NCBI GenBank assembly: GCA_020186115.1 | Contig: WSYJ01000052.1 | Span: 310,001 to 374,000 of the forward strand | From: Histomonas meleagridis | Lineage: Eukaryota; Parabasalia; Tritrichomonadida; Dientamoebidae | DNA length: 64,000 nt | Reading direction: 5' to 3' | Part shown: in pieces, positions 10,969 through 20,548 of the stretch | Layout of the letters: every line of letters starts with the position of its first letter | Numbering within the stretch: position 1 is the first letter of the stretch | Translations under genes and position numbers: made by a program | Notes under the pieces: generated by a model | Told to the model about the DNA's origin: nothing | Seen by the model: the letters and a program-made list of their open reading frames with translations, nothing else | The model's database searches: none

Positions 10969-11601
10969 ATGGCTCTTCTCCAAAAAGATGTAGAAGCTTT
11001 TTCGATTGATATTTATCGCATTCGCAAAACAGTTATAGAAATGCTTGCAGACAGGGGCTATGATGTCGGTGATATGCTTGAAGAAGATTTTGATACATTC
11101 AAAATGTCAAATTCTATACCTCTTCAAGATAAACAGCTCGATGCTTTCACAATAAATTGTACTCACAATGTTAATCGTGATGAGCGCGTACAAGCTCGTT
11201 TTGATCGACTTTATATTTCTTCAAGAGGAATAAAAGAAATTGTTTTAAAACTCGAAAGCGAAAAAATAAATCACTGTATTTTTGTGGCAGAAGAAGTCAG
11301 ATTATCAGCTAAAAATCTTGAAATTATTTCAAAGTTATCAAAGAAAATAGAATTTTTCACACAGCAAGAAATGCTCATCAATATCACTCATCATAATCTT
11401 GTTCCAAAGCATGAACCTCTTTCACAAGAAGAGAAAGAAGAACTTTTGCGATGCTATCATATCAATGAAAATCAACTCCCAATGATTTCCAAAGATGATG
11501 CAATATGTAAATACTTTGGTGTTGAACGTGGAACCGTCATGAGAATTACACGTAGATCAAATACTTCTGGGAGATATGTTACATATCGATTAGTTATTTA
11601 A
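10969..11601 (+). CDS. RPB5: RNA polymerase I/II/III shared subunit RPB5 (ABC27)
   Basis: A protein of 210 residues, the usual length of eukaryotic RPB5. The N-terminal jaw domain (about 1-135) includes IYRIRKTVIEMLADRGYDV. The C-terminal assembly domain (about 140-210), which is conserved down to archaeal subunit H, shows INITHHNLVPKHEPLSQEE, ENQLPMISKDDAICKYFG and GRYVTYRLVI. RPB5 is shared by nuclear RNA polymerases I, II and III and contacts downstream DNA. The ATG at 10969 follows TTTCATAACAG, which fits the trichomonad initiator TCAYW eight bases upstream and so a very short leader. The gene sits 170 bases upstream of BDP1 on the same strand, so two RNA polymerase components are neighbours. 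The call is secure. Confidence 0.97.
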   Translation: MALLQKDVEAFSIDIYRIRKTVIEMLADRGYDVGDMLEEDFDTFKMSNSIPLQDKQLDAFTINCTHNVNRDERVQARFDRLYISSRGIKEIVLKLESEKINHCIFVAEEVRLSAKNLEIISKLSKKIEFFTQQEMLINITHHNLVPKHEPLSQEEKEELLRCYHINENQLPMISKDDAICKYFGVERGTVMRITRRSNTSGRYVTYRLVI

Positions 11602-11706
11602 AACAAATTTTACAAATAAATCAACACAATTATGTGGGAAAGAACATGAGTTTTAATAAAAGAGACAAACATCATTTTTTGATTTTTTGCCGGGAAAAGA
11701 AACAGC

Positions 11707-11715
11707 CAACGGTTA
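11707..11715 (+). promoter_or_regulatory. Myb-type AACGGTTAT element upstream of BDP1
   Basis: The 9-mer AACGGTTAT lies about 58 bases before the BDP1 ATG and is followed by AACGATG, a second Myb-like core. The same 9-mer occurs at 24752, 48677 (reverse) and 51461, each time close to start codons. Confidence 0.45.
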
Positions 11716-11772
11716 TAACGATGAAATTTAATTCAATAATAGACGTTTACAAAACCTCAGAAGAAAATTTTA

Positions 11773-12648
11773 ATGGATTTATTTAGCGACACTATTCCAC
11801 CTCCAACAACAACAGCTGCAACAAGGCCAATTCCAAATTTTAGGCCACTTAGTCGCACTTTAAGCGTTTCGAAACAAGAAAAGCCAGAAGTTCAAGTAAA
11901 AAATGAATTGGATTCTATTCCTTTATCAACTCTACTTCAAAAACATTTTAACAGAAAACAACCTAAACAAGAACCACAAAAGGAAGAACAAGGGGCAGAT
12001 GATACTGATCAACTTATTGGTGATTCAAACTTTGAAGCAGCAGGTGTTGCCTCTGATTTTGTCAATATTTTCAAAGAAATTAATGATGATGATCTTTATA
12101 ACCAAGGATTTGTTCAAACAAATAGATATTTAAAAGCCGAATTCAATGAACCAACAGCACGAAGATTTGGGACTCGTGAAAGACAAGTTACTCAAAGATG
12201 GACTGAAGAAGAAACAGATCTTTTTTATAGGGTCCTCGCTATGTGTGGCACAGATTTTTCAATGATATCCAAATTCTTTCCAGATCGTTCCAGGAAAATG
12301 ATTGTCAACAAATTCCACCGCGAAGAAGCAAAGAACAAAGAAAAGATATTGGAATGCATTTCTAAACATGATCCACTCGATTTGAATATGTATGCATCAA
12401 TTGTTGGAATTGATGAAAGCTCAATTATCGACGACTACCAAAAGAACAAAGCTAAGCTGTCAGGGAAAAACAGTTTATTCCAATCATCAAAGCGTGATGA
12501 CAAACAGAATCAGAGCGGCGATGAATCAAATGAATCTGATGAATGGGTATCGGCATCTGAGAGTGAGGAACCTAACTTGGGGGATGTGGATGTTAGGGAG
12601 GCTGATAACCATGATGACGATGAAATTGAAGGTGATTTGAATTTTTAA
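11773..12648 (+). CDS. BDP1: TFIIIB subunit B'' (BDP1), SANT/Myb domain
   Basis: 291 residues. The centre carries the extended SANT domain typical of Bdp1: TQRWTEEETDLFYRVLAMCG, DFSMISKFFPDRSRKMIVNK and FHREEAKNKEKI (about residues 137-195). This pattern (FYxxLxxxGTDFxxIxxxFPxRxRKxIxNKFxxEE) is diagnostic for Bdp1 rather than ordinary Myb factors. Bdp1 joins TBP and Brf1 in TFIIIB to recruit RNA polymerase III to tRNA and 5S genes. The N-terminus is P/T/Q-rich and the C-terminus acidic (ESDEWVSASESEEP), both probably disordered. The protein is much shorter than animal or yeast Bdp1, which is usual for protists. The ATG at 11773 is the first in frame after the Myb-type element. Confidence 0.9.
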   Translation: MDLFSDTIPPPTTTAATRPIPNFRPLSRTLSVSKQEKPEVQVKNELDSIPLSTLLQKHFNRKQPKQEPQKEEQGADDTDQLIGDSNFEAAGVASDFVNIFKEINDDDLYNQGFVQTNRYLKAEFNEPTARRFGTRERQVTQRWTEEETDLFYRVLAMCGTDFSMISKFFPDRSRKMIVNKFHREEAKNKEKILECISKHDPLDLNMYASIVGIDESSIIDDYQKNKAKLSGKNSLFQSSKRDDKQNQSGDESNESDEWVSASESEEPNLGDVDVREADNHDDDEIEGDLNF

Positions 12649-12917
12649 TTATTAATGTAAATTGATAAAATATTTTTTTGCTACTTGGTACTAATAAAAT
12701 ATGTTACGTACTCATTTTTGTTTTCCAGTTTTTTTTTTTCTCTTAAAAAAAAATAATATTAACATATATATCATAAAAATAAAATGATAATAATACCAAA
12801 TAAATTTGGCAGAGAAGGCGTTGTTTTCCAATTATTAAATATTTCGATAATTGTTCTATTAAATGAGTTTTGTTATAACTGTAAAAAAAGAATAATTTCA
12901 TGTCATATGTCACAAAA

Positions 12918-15900
12918 ATGGGCATCAATGTATCTGCAACAGGAAAATTACCAGAAATTATACAAACAATGAGTACTAGAGACTTACCGCCTTCAAGTTC
13001 TTTTTGGAGAGATCTGACTATTCTTGATTTTGTTGGTGTTGATAATGAAGATGAATTCCTTAAAACTTTACTTATTGATATTCGGAAAAAACATCCTAAA
13101 AATTTAGGCGAACTTATAAAGTCCGTAATTTCTTTAATATCAAAATCTGCAAAATCATTAAATGAAGATAGGAAACAAGCGTTAATTCTTTCTTCATTAG
13201 CTGGATTTATGCAAAACCTTATTTCTATTACATGTGATTCTAAGTGTTCTCAATTTTGGGTTAAACATGCTTCAAATGGAATTGCATCATATAAACCAAT
13301 AGAATCACTTATCAATTCATATATGACTCCTTTTAATTTTGATAACAAAACAATTAAGTCCATACTTAAAAATCCAGAACTTTATACAACTTATGGAAAA
13401 ATATTGTTATTTATTATTCATGGCCCATCATTTTTTAATCGTAAAACAAATGATCCTACTGAATTTGTTCTTTCATTTGATCAACAAAATCCAACTGTCT
13501 ATTTTAAAACACTTATTGAACTTATTCCAACAATCATAGAAATCAATCAAAGAACAGACCAATCCATGCAACTTATAAAAACGCATATAACATTAGCTGT
13601 TTCATGTGTTTATTCCTGTAAGACTTGGAAAAGTTGTTTGACTCATATGGACCCGTTAAAATTGTATTGCGCGTTGGCGGTTATTTTCTGTTTCACTCCG
13701 TCAACAATTGAATGCTCCGAGCAATTGAATACTTTACTCTACCTATCGGTTTCACTCAATCGAAATTTACTTAAATTTATTGATAACAACAAAGTTTCAT
13801 TACGTTTTATAGTATCTTTGTTATATCATTTTAAAGATCGTCTTAATAATTCCCAATCTAATGATTTTTTAATATCGATTATATTGATCACCATTAATAT
13901 TTTTATTGAAGGTATGCCTACATTATTAAGTCTAAATGATAACTTTGACTATGATTTTCCAATAAGCATTCATCGTGCAACATTTGCTGATTTAATAATC
14001 GAAATCTTAACGACTCCAATAATTGAAGATAGTTTCCAACTAAATGAAAACATTGTTTTACAAATTGTTGGAATTATTACTAATATGAGTACGTCCATTA
14101 CAAATTTATCGGAATATTCATCTAAATCATTAATCGAGTTTTTAAATGTGTTATCAGAAGATAATAAAGATTCGAATTTAATACAATATACAATGTCTTC
14201 GATTTTTAACTTTATATGTAACCAATCATTAAGTAATCATTTTTTATATTTCGCTATCACTGAAAAGAGAAATTTGTTTAAGGAATTAACAAAATCGAAA
14301 AATAAATTAATTGTTATATTGGCGAAATTCTTTTTGAAGTTAATTAAATCATTTGTAAAAGTTTATTCGGATGAAAATTTAAATAAAAATGAAAAAATAC
14401 TTCAGTTACATAAGTTAATAGTTCCAACATTCCAAAAGTTTAGTAAAATTAAAAAAATTACCGAAAATAAAATTAAGTTGGAAATGAATGATAGCGTTTT
14501 ATGGTTCGATTGGTTTCGCGGAATGTTTTGGAAAATTTATCCAAACGAATCAATGTATTATCGATTACGATTTCAATACGAAGAAACAAATAATGAAGAA
14601 ACGGCAACAGACAACGAATCGAATAATAGTAATAATGTTAAAAATGATACAAATATAAACAAAACTAATGAAATTAATGATAAAAAAGTTAAAGAAAATA
14701 TTAAAATTGATAATACAAATGATGAAATTAAAGATAATGTGAAAAAAGTTAAAGAAAATAAAATTGATAATAAAAATAAAGAAATAAAAAATAATGAAAT
14801 TAAAGATAACGTGAAAAAGGTTAAAGAAGTGAACGAGGAAATGAAGAAAGAAAAGAAAATTGAAAACGAAATTAAGAAAGAACTCGAAATATCAATTGAT
14901 GGATTGGGCGAAAGCGACGACTTTGATGATTGGATTGGCGAGAAACAGAATAATAAAACAAATAACGAAACGAAAAGCGAAAATAAAAATGAAAATGAAA
15001 AACATTTCGAGTTATCGATTGGTGACGATTTAACATTTAATGATGATAACACATTCAATGATTTCCTAGCAAATGAAAACGAAAATGATAAAACAAAAGA
15101 AGAAATTAAAGAAAGTAAAAATGTCACAAATGAAAAGGAAAATAAAGAAAGTAATGAAACAATTGAAAATAAAATTACAGAAAATAATTCAAACGAAAAT
15201 GAAAAACATAACTCTATTGTCGGCAAGGAAACAATACCTGACGACTATAAAAGTATCGATATCGACCAACTCTTCGATGTCTTCGATAAAGGCGAAACTA
15301 AAGAAGCAGATGAAGAAAAGCAAAATGAAATTAACGAAAAAGAGATTAAAGAAGAAAATGAAGCTATCAGAAATGAAAATGAAAACAAAGAAATTACTGA
15401 AACAGGTACAAGTGAAAATAATAATGAAGAAATTGGAAACGAAATTAAAGAAGAAGAAAATGAAGTAATTAGAAATGAAACTAACGAAAAAGAAAATAAA
15501 GAAGAAAATGAAGCAATTAGAAACGAAAATGAAAACAAAGAAATTACTGAGACAGGTACAAATGAAAATAATAATGAAGAAATTAAAAATGAAATTAACG
15601 AAAAAGAAAGCGAAGAAGAAAATGAAGCAATTAGAAATGAAAATGAAAGCAAAGAAATCAGTGAAGAAAACACTAATGATTATGAAGTAATTAGAAATGA
15701 AATTACCGAAAAAGAAAACAAAGAAGAAGTAATTAATGAAGTAAATGAAATTGAAAATAAAGAAAATGCTGAAACGAATCACGAAGAAAAGAAAAATGAA
15801 AATTATGAACAAATTAATGTTGTTGAAAAAGAAAACAAAGAAATTCGCGAAGAAGAAATTTCTGACATAAACAAAAGCGCACAGTCAGTGAATGAAAACC

Positions 15901-16826
15901 AAATCATTGCTAATGAAATAGAAGTAAATGAAAATAAAACTGTTGACGATATCGAAAGCAAAGAAGAAACACAAAACGAAATCGATGACAATACTCAAAA
16001 AGAAGAAATCATTGAAACAAAAACAGAAGAAAATGTTAACAATGATACAAAATCTGACGAAATGAATTTCGAAGATTTTCTTAACGAAACACAAAACAAC
16101 GAAAACGTCAAATTGGAAGTTGGCGCAAATGAAAGTATTGGTGATAATAGCGATAAAGAAATTCATAACACCGAAATAAATGAAACAAAAGAAGAGAAAA
16201 GCGAAGTGCAAAGCGATGAAAAGATTATAACAACGGAAAACGAAGTTCATTACAATAGCGAAACGCATAAAGCAGAAACGAACACCATCAGATCCATTAG
16301 TGAAACGCAAAATGAAATCGAAATTGCTCGTAATGAAACAAATGAAAAATCTGAAAGCAACGAAACTAATTCCACTAAAGCAAACGAAATACAAAATGAT
16401 AGAAACAATGAAATCATTGATAACGGCACTATGCCATCGCAGACTAAAGCTGATTCCACTAATAACACCAAAGCAAACGAACAGCAAAATGACAAAAACA
16501 GCGAAATCATCGACAACAGCACTGTGCCATCGCCGACTAAAGCTGATTTCACTAACGAAATCGGTGCCAATGATGCCGAGCGCAGCCCTCGCCCCTCTCC
16601 GCGCCGCTCGTTTGCATCGCCGCATGCGAACACATCGAAGCGCCGCACTGCCGCAAGTCGCCGCAGCAGCCGCCTCACGAAGATCGGGCTCCCGAAGCAA
16701 AACGGCGTCAAATTGGAAGTTGCCGCAGACTTTGCGCCGCTTGCGCAGGAAAGCACGGCGCCGCAAGCGCCAGCGCAGCACGTGCCGGATGAACTCGACG
16801 GAATTGAGGACTTCTTTGGCCTTTAA
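12918..16826 (+). CDS. HID1: HID1/dymeclin-family protein with long N/E/K-rich tail
   Basis: About 1302 residues. The upstream ATG at 12900 is possible, but the ATG at 12918 gives MGINVSATGKLPE, an N-myristoylation pattern (MGxxxS) as in animal HID1, and the bases before it (TCACAAAA) fit a trichomonad initiator. Residues about 25-110 (SSSFWRDLT, DIRKKHPKNLGELI, FWVKH) follow the order of the HID1 N-terminus. VLWFDWFRGMFWKIYP near residue 530 resembles the W-rich end of the HID1 domain. HID1 works at the trans-Golgi in secretory granule formation. Residues from about 555 to 1210 are N/E/K repeats, probably disordered. Five acidic-aromatic clusters (DDFDDW, FNDFL, LFDVFD, FEDFL, IEDFFGL) are embedded in the tail. 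The last 90 codons are GC-rich and basic/proline-rich. The family call rests on motif order; an alternative is an unrelated armadillo-like protein. Confidence 0.65.
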   Translation: MGINVSATGKLPEIIQTMSTRDLPPSSSFWRDLTILDFVGVDNEDEFLKTLLIDIRKKHPKNLGELIKSVISLISKSAKSLNEDRKQALILSSLAGFMQNLISITCDSKCSQFWVKHASNGIASYKPIESLINSYMTPFNFDNKTIKSILKNPELYTTYGKILLFIIHGPSFFNRKTNDPTEFVLSFDQQNPTVYFKTLIELIPTIIEINQRTDQSMQLIKTHITLAVSCVYSCKTWKSCLTHMDPLKLYCALAVIFCFTPSTIECSEQLNTLLYLSVSLNRNLLKFIDNNKVSLRFIVSLLYHFKDRLNNSQSNDFLISIILITINIFIEGMPTLLSLNDNFDYDFPISIHRATFADLIIEILTTPIIEDSFQLNENIVLQIVGIITNMSTSITNLSEYSSKSLIEFLNVLSEDNKDSNLIQYTMSSIFNFICNQSLSNHFLYFAITEKRNLFKELTKSKNKLIVILAKFFLKLIKSFVKVYSDENLNKNEKILQLHKLIVPTFQKFSKIKKITENKIKLEMNDSVLWFDWFRGMFWKIYPNESMYYRLRFQYEETNNEETATDNESNNSNNVKNDTNINKTNEINDKKVKENIKIDNTNDEIKDNVKKVKENKIDNKNKEIKNNEIKDNVKKVKEVNEEMKKEKKIENEIKKELEISIDGLGESDDFDDWIGEKQNNKTNNETKSENKNENEKHFELSIGDDLTFNDDNTFNDFLANENENDKTKEEIKESKNVTNEKENKESNETIENKITENNSNENEKHNSIVGKETIPDDYKSIDIDQLFDVFDKGETKEADEEKQNEINEKEIKEENEAIRNENENKEITETGTSENNNEEIGNEIKEEENEVIRNETNEKENKEENEAIRNENENKEITETGTNENNNEEIKNEINEKESEEENEAIRNENESKEISEENTNDYEVIRNEITEKENKEEVINEVNEIENKENAETNHEEKKNENYEQINVVEKENKEIREEEISDINKSAQSVNENQIIANEIEVNENKTVDDIESKEETQNEIDDNTQKEEIIETKTEENVNNDTKSDEMNFEDFLNETQNNENVKLEVGANESIGDNSDKEIHNTEINETKEEKSEVQSDEKIITTENEVHYNSETHKAETNTIRSISETQNEIEIARNETNEKSESNETNSTKANEIQNDRNNEIIDNGTMPSQTKADSTNNTKANEQQNDKNSEIIDNSTVPSPTKADFTNEIGANDAERSPRPSPRRSFASPHANTSKRRTAASRRSSRLTKIGLPKQNGVKLEVAADFAPLAQESTAPQAPAQHVPDELDGIEDFFGL

Positions 16827-17257
16827 ATGTTTAATAAATTTATAATGTTTTATAAACTCAAATTTGCGTTTGAAAATGAGCACAAGCACAAAATCGCAAA
16901 TTTTGACGATTTGCTGATATTTCCAAAATACAATGGATATAAATTGGAAATTGATTTATTCGGTGAAACTGATTTTTTGAAATTCATGTACAATTAGTGA
17001 AAATATATACATATTCTTTTTGAATTGCTTATGAAATGCAGACTCAATATGACATTAATTTGCATTTAAGAGAAACTGTGAGATTAACGTGCCTTTTTTG
17101 ACGGTTCTTGCCAGGAAAAAATGAATGTAACCCACTGACTAAAAACTATGATGAAACTTTTTGTAAACTAATTGAATCGAATCTGATCGTTTCATTATCC
17201 ATATTTCAATACAATCGCTGCAACTTGAAAATTTTTGTCTTCATATTTTCTTGTAAA
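16827..17257. other. Intergenic, nothing recognised
   Basis: No open frame with protein-like composition and no RNA gene is seen between the HID1-like stop and the surface-protein relic. Confidence 0.5.
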
Positions 17258-17864
17258 TATATTTCTGGATTATAACAGCACAAACAGCAATTAAAAATTA
17301 TTGTCAGATAGGAGACGAAAATTATGGTGACATTTCACGAAATGATACTACCAAATTACATATAAAAAAATTAAACTTTACTTGTAACATTCAAAATAAT
17401 ATTTCCATAAATTATCTTGATACAAATAATGAATCTATAAAAAAAATCATCTTGAAGAAAAGTTATAAGAGCAATTTGGAAATAGTGGTAGAAAATTTTA
17501 ATACCCATTTTAATATTTTATTTCTTTATTCTTCCCAAAACCTATTTATTCAAAATATTTAGCATATTATTCCGGGTTTTATCTTATTTTTGAAAATAAT
17601 GAAACAAATAATGAAGATAAAACATATATTTATATTATTATTGGCGTTTTAATTGCAGTAATTGTAATTATTTCAGTTCTTATTATATTATTACTTCGCA
17701 TTCGAAATAATAAACAAAAAAGTTCTGATGAATCAATAGAAAATAGTGAAATAGAAAAAGAAATAGTAACAAATAATATATCAGTGGGATATTTACAAAA
17801 TATTAAAGAAGAATATCCATTTGCAAAAGATTTCCAAGAAGATAATTTAATTGTACATATTTGA
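17258..17864 (+). pseudogene. 3' relic of a surface membrane protein gene
   Basis: One frame is open from about 17258 to 17562 (CQIGDENYGDISRND and LNFTCNIQNNISINY are visible). After a frame change, a second is open to 17864. The second frame encodes a hydrophobic segment (IYIIIGVLIAVIVIISVLII) followed by a charged cytosolic tail ending EEYPFAKDFQEDNLIVHI. The neighbouring BspA-like gene at 36250-37149 ends the same way, with one membrane span and then EEDPFADDFKEEKFINQI. This is therefore the tail of a related surface protein that has lost its ectodomain start and its reading frame. There is no ATG in a suitable position. Confidence 0.55.
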
Positions 17865-18160
17865 TCTTAATAATAACACAAAATAAATAAAATATTGAAA
17901 TTGTTTTTGTAAAAAAATTCTTTTAATGTTTATAATTAAAATGAGTTATTTTATCCAAAATTGAATAAAATGAAATATTTTTAAGTTTAACACTCCAAAA
18001 TTGTTTCTTAAGCATAACAATACCAATGTATCAAAACATTTTTATAGTTTTCAATATCTTTGGCAGATCGATAAATCTAAAAAGAAAAAATTTAACATTT
18101 GATTTATCTACAACGATATTGTTTATCAACTTCAACACAAGTTCATAGTTATTATTATTA

Positions 18161-19174
18161 TTAAATCACATGATCCAACAGTTCCCTCAATGACTTTTTT
18201 GTCTCTGCGCTTTCTCTTATTCTTTTTCTTAATTGTTTTCTTTCGTTTTTTTGTTGCTGCAGCAGAAATTCGGTTTCTTCTTTCTGCCTTTTCAACAACT
18301 CCAAAAACTCTGGACTCTGCTTCGCAGCAGAAACTTTGCTTATTTCCCCACTGCTTTGCCCTGAAGCAGATTTTTGTGACTCAAACTGGCTTCCGCAAAT
18401 AAGGGCGTGTTCCTTAAGTTGGGAAACAGTTGGCCGCTGCTCAACGGGAAGCATACAAGTGGAAATAAAGTCAGCAATGATAGGATCAGAGACATTAGTA
18501 AAAGCTTGCGGCATTACGCCGCTTCGAATGGTATTTTTTAGTGATGAAGATGAATCACATTCGGAATATGGCTGAAGACCTGTCGACATCTCAATCACGC
18601 ATAGGCCAAGGGCCCATACATCACTCTTAGTACTGGAAGATCCTTCTTGTATTTCAGATAATTCTGGGATATCACCAAATGCATAATAATTGAGATTTGG
18701 TAGGCCAAGCTTAATGGCTTTGGTATTAGGATCAATTTGGATATTACTGCATTTGATATAGCCGTGAATTAATGGCGGTTTATTTATATGGAATTGCTCT
18801 AAGCCATCAAGAAGTTGACCGCACCAATTACCAATGGTTTGCCTATCTGGAATAGATGGTAAACTTTTAATATATGCTTGGAGATTAGACTCTGAGAAAA
18901 ATTCTGAAAGAATTATTAAAGATTTTCGACTTCTATCAACCCATGCATGGGCTAACTTGAGCACGCTTGGATGGGAAATATTTCGCATAAGTTTTATATT
19001 GTTTATAAGACTGTTAAATTGCGAATCATTGCATTTTTCCAAAGATAATTCTGTCCAAAGTAATTTATTTCCAGTGCTTTTTTCAGTGGCCAAATAAGTT
19101 GATTCAGGTTCTCCACGGCTAATGATTTTACCCCGTAAATAACTATTTGATGGGTCTAAAATGTTTTCTTCCAT
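18161..19174 (-). CDS. WNK/NRBP-like pseudokinase with C-terminal coiled coil
   Basis: 337 residues with a kinase fold at about 10-265. The key residues are lost: the glycine loop reads ISRGEPEST, the beta-3 lysine position is LLWTEL (as in WNK/NRBP, no VAIK lysine), the HRD motif is HGY (137-139, in PLIHGYIKCSNIQI), and the DFG site reads LGLPN. The C-lobe signature KSDVWALGLCVIEMSTG is intact. The IHGxIKCxNIxI pattern is that of the WNK/NRBP group, where NRBP proteins are pseudokinases acting as adaptors in ER-Golgi transport. Residues 290-335 form a charged coiled coil. Catalysis is unlikely, so a scaffold role is inferred. The ATG at 19174 is the first in frame. Its upstream region holds AAACGTTCTCGAAAGTGAC. 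Confidence 0.75.
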   Translation of the reverse strand: MEENILDPSNSYLRGKIISRGEPESTYLATEKSTGNKLLWTELSLEKCNDSQFNSLINNIKLMRNISHPSVLKLAHAWVDRSRKSLIILSEFFSESNLQAYIKSLPSIPDRQTIGNWCGQLLDGLEQFHINKPPLIHGYIKCSNIQIDPNTKAIKLGLPNLNYYAFGDIPELSEIQEGSSSTKSDVWALGLCVIEMSTGLQPYSECDSSSSLKNTIRSGVMPQAFTNVSDPIIADFISTCMLPVEQRPTVSQLKEHALICGSQFESQKSASGQSSGEISKVSAAKQSPEFLELLKRQKEETEFLLQQQKNERKQLRKRIRESAETKKSLRELLDHVI

Positions 19175-19447
19175 GAATTGTCACTTTCGAGAACGTTTAA
19201 AATCAAGTGAGAAACCGCACAAACCGTTTCATCGTTTTTTTGTCCAACACATTTTGAGCCTATTAACCGCTTAAAAATTGATCGTTTTTCTTTCTTGGTT
19301 CGATATGAAGGAAAACTTTTAGGTCAACCAGCATGCTTTGTTGTTGTTTACGTTTAAGAGATAAATGTAATCATTTCATCACAAAGAGATATTTTAGAGA
19401 TTTAATTTAATCTATAGTTTACATACATGGTATGGAATTAATTCCGC

Positions 19448-20548
19448 TTATCTGCCTTTTCGTACTTTCCAAAAATCTTCTTCGTTTCTTTCGTTTGAGC
19501 TTGGTTCTCTTATTGTTGTGGTTCTTACACGAGGCCATATATGCTTATAACTTTTTTGAGGATCGATTTCATACATCAGCTCAGGTTCCTTTTGTGTGTT
19601 TTTACCTGATTCTCGCCCTAACTGCATATCAAATGTTTGTTTTTCTTTTTTCTTTTTTGGGGTGCTCCTTGACGGCGACCGTTTAATTTCAGCAAGAACT
19701 TCTTTTTGCTTTGCGGTGAGGTTTCGAAGGAAATCAACTCTATAATTCCCCTTTGGTTGGATCTCACGTGGCAGCTGCTTTTCGAAAGATATTGTAGATC
19801 TTCTTCTTGGACCTAATTTATCTTTTTGCTCAACTGCTTTTTCGTACTTACCACAACATTCGCTCTTCTTAAAAAGCTCTCCTCGTTTTGTTTGCTTCTC
19901 AAATGGAATTGGAAGCTTCTTTTGTTCTTCAATATAAACAAAATCCTGATTAGAAGATTGAAGAGGTTGTTCAAGTTTGATCACTCTTGGATGCTGATCA
20001 CGTTCGAAAGTTGGATAAACTTTATGATCAACTGGCTCAGTATCTAGAAATTGAGTATTTGTATTAGATTGTTTAATAGACTCAGGGTCAAAAGTACGAA
20101 GCTGCTGATTGAATGAATTGATAATGCTTGCTGTCGTTATAGTATCTGTCGATTGTTTGACGTGACGCAATTCACCAATTTTCAAATATTTTTGGTTAGG
20201 AGCTAATGATTCATATATCGGGTTATATGAACCTGGGCCTAGTTTGAGCGGTGATGAAAGTCTTCGTGGAAAAGAATATGTAGTGGTTTTATGTGATTGT
20301 CGTAATAAGGGTTGTGGTTTTTCATCGATATTTATATCTGGTCCATTTCCAAATGAGCATTCTAAGCTTCTTGAATATTGAGATATTGTGTTTTTAGTGA
20401 CATCGAATTGGTAATCTAATGCATTTGAATTTTCTTGTGATGTAATTGTTGAACTTACTTCGATTGGTACCATTGAGATAAGCTTCATTCTGTCGAAAAT
20501 TCGTTGTCCGCTTTTAGAATTTTCATTTTCTGTTTTGAATCTGTTCAT
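19448..20548 (-). CDS. STPGR/SHIPPO-like cytoskeletal protein
   Basis: 366 residues, polar and basic, with no enzyme motif. SFPRRLSSPLKLGPGSYNP (residues 92-110) matches the sperm-tail PG-rich repeat, whose core is a PGPGxY motif after an F-x-x-R stretch. Further weak repeats (ISFEKQLPRE, PTFERDQHPR, IPFEKQTKRG) follow a similar F-x-x-x spacing. STPGR proteins are microtubule-associated and in protists are common in flagella and other stable microtubule structures; trichomonads have four or more flagella, an axostyle and a pelta. The gene is transcribed in the same direction as the pseudokinase, with 270 bases between them. Function beyond the repeat family cannot be read from the sequence. 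Confidence 0.6.
   Translation of the reverse strand: MNRFKTENENSKSGQRIFDRMKLISMVPIEVSSTITSQENSNALDYQFDVTKNTISQYSRSLECSFGNGPDINIDEKPQPLLRQSHKTTTYSFPRRLSSPLKLGPGSYNPIYESLAPNQKYLKIGELRHVKQSTDTITTASIINSFNQQLRTFDPESIKQSNTNTQFLDTEPVDHKVYPTFERDQHPRVIKLEQPLQSSNQDFVYIEEQKKLPIPFEKQTKRGELFKKSECCGKYEKAVEQKDKLGPRRRSTISFEKQLPREIQPKGNYRVDFLRNLTAKQKEVLAEIKRSPSRSTPKKKKEKQTFDMQLGRESGKNTQKEPELMYEIDPQKSYKHIWPRVRTTTIREPSSNERNEEDFWKVRKGR

Noticed and set aside
14573-15812. Long minus-strand open frames opposite the HID1-like tail
   Set aside because: They are antisense of N/E/K-rich low-complexity codons, giving F/S/I-rich text without any domain.
15885-16889. 334-codon minus-strand frame
   Set aside because: It is the antisense shadow of the HID1-like tail; composition mirrors the coding strand and no start context or domain is seen.
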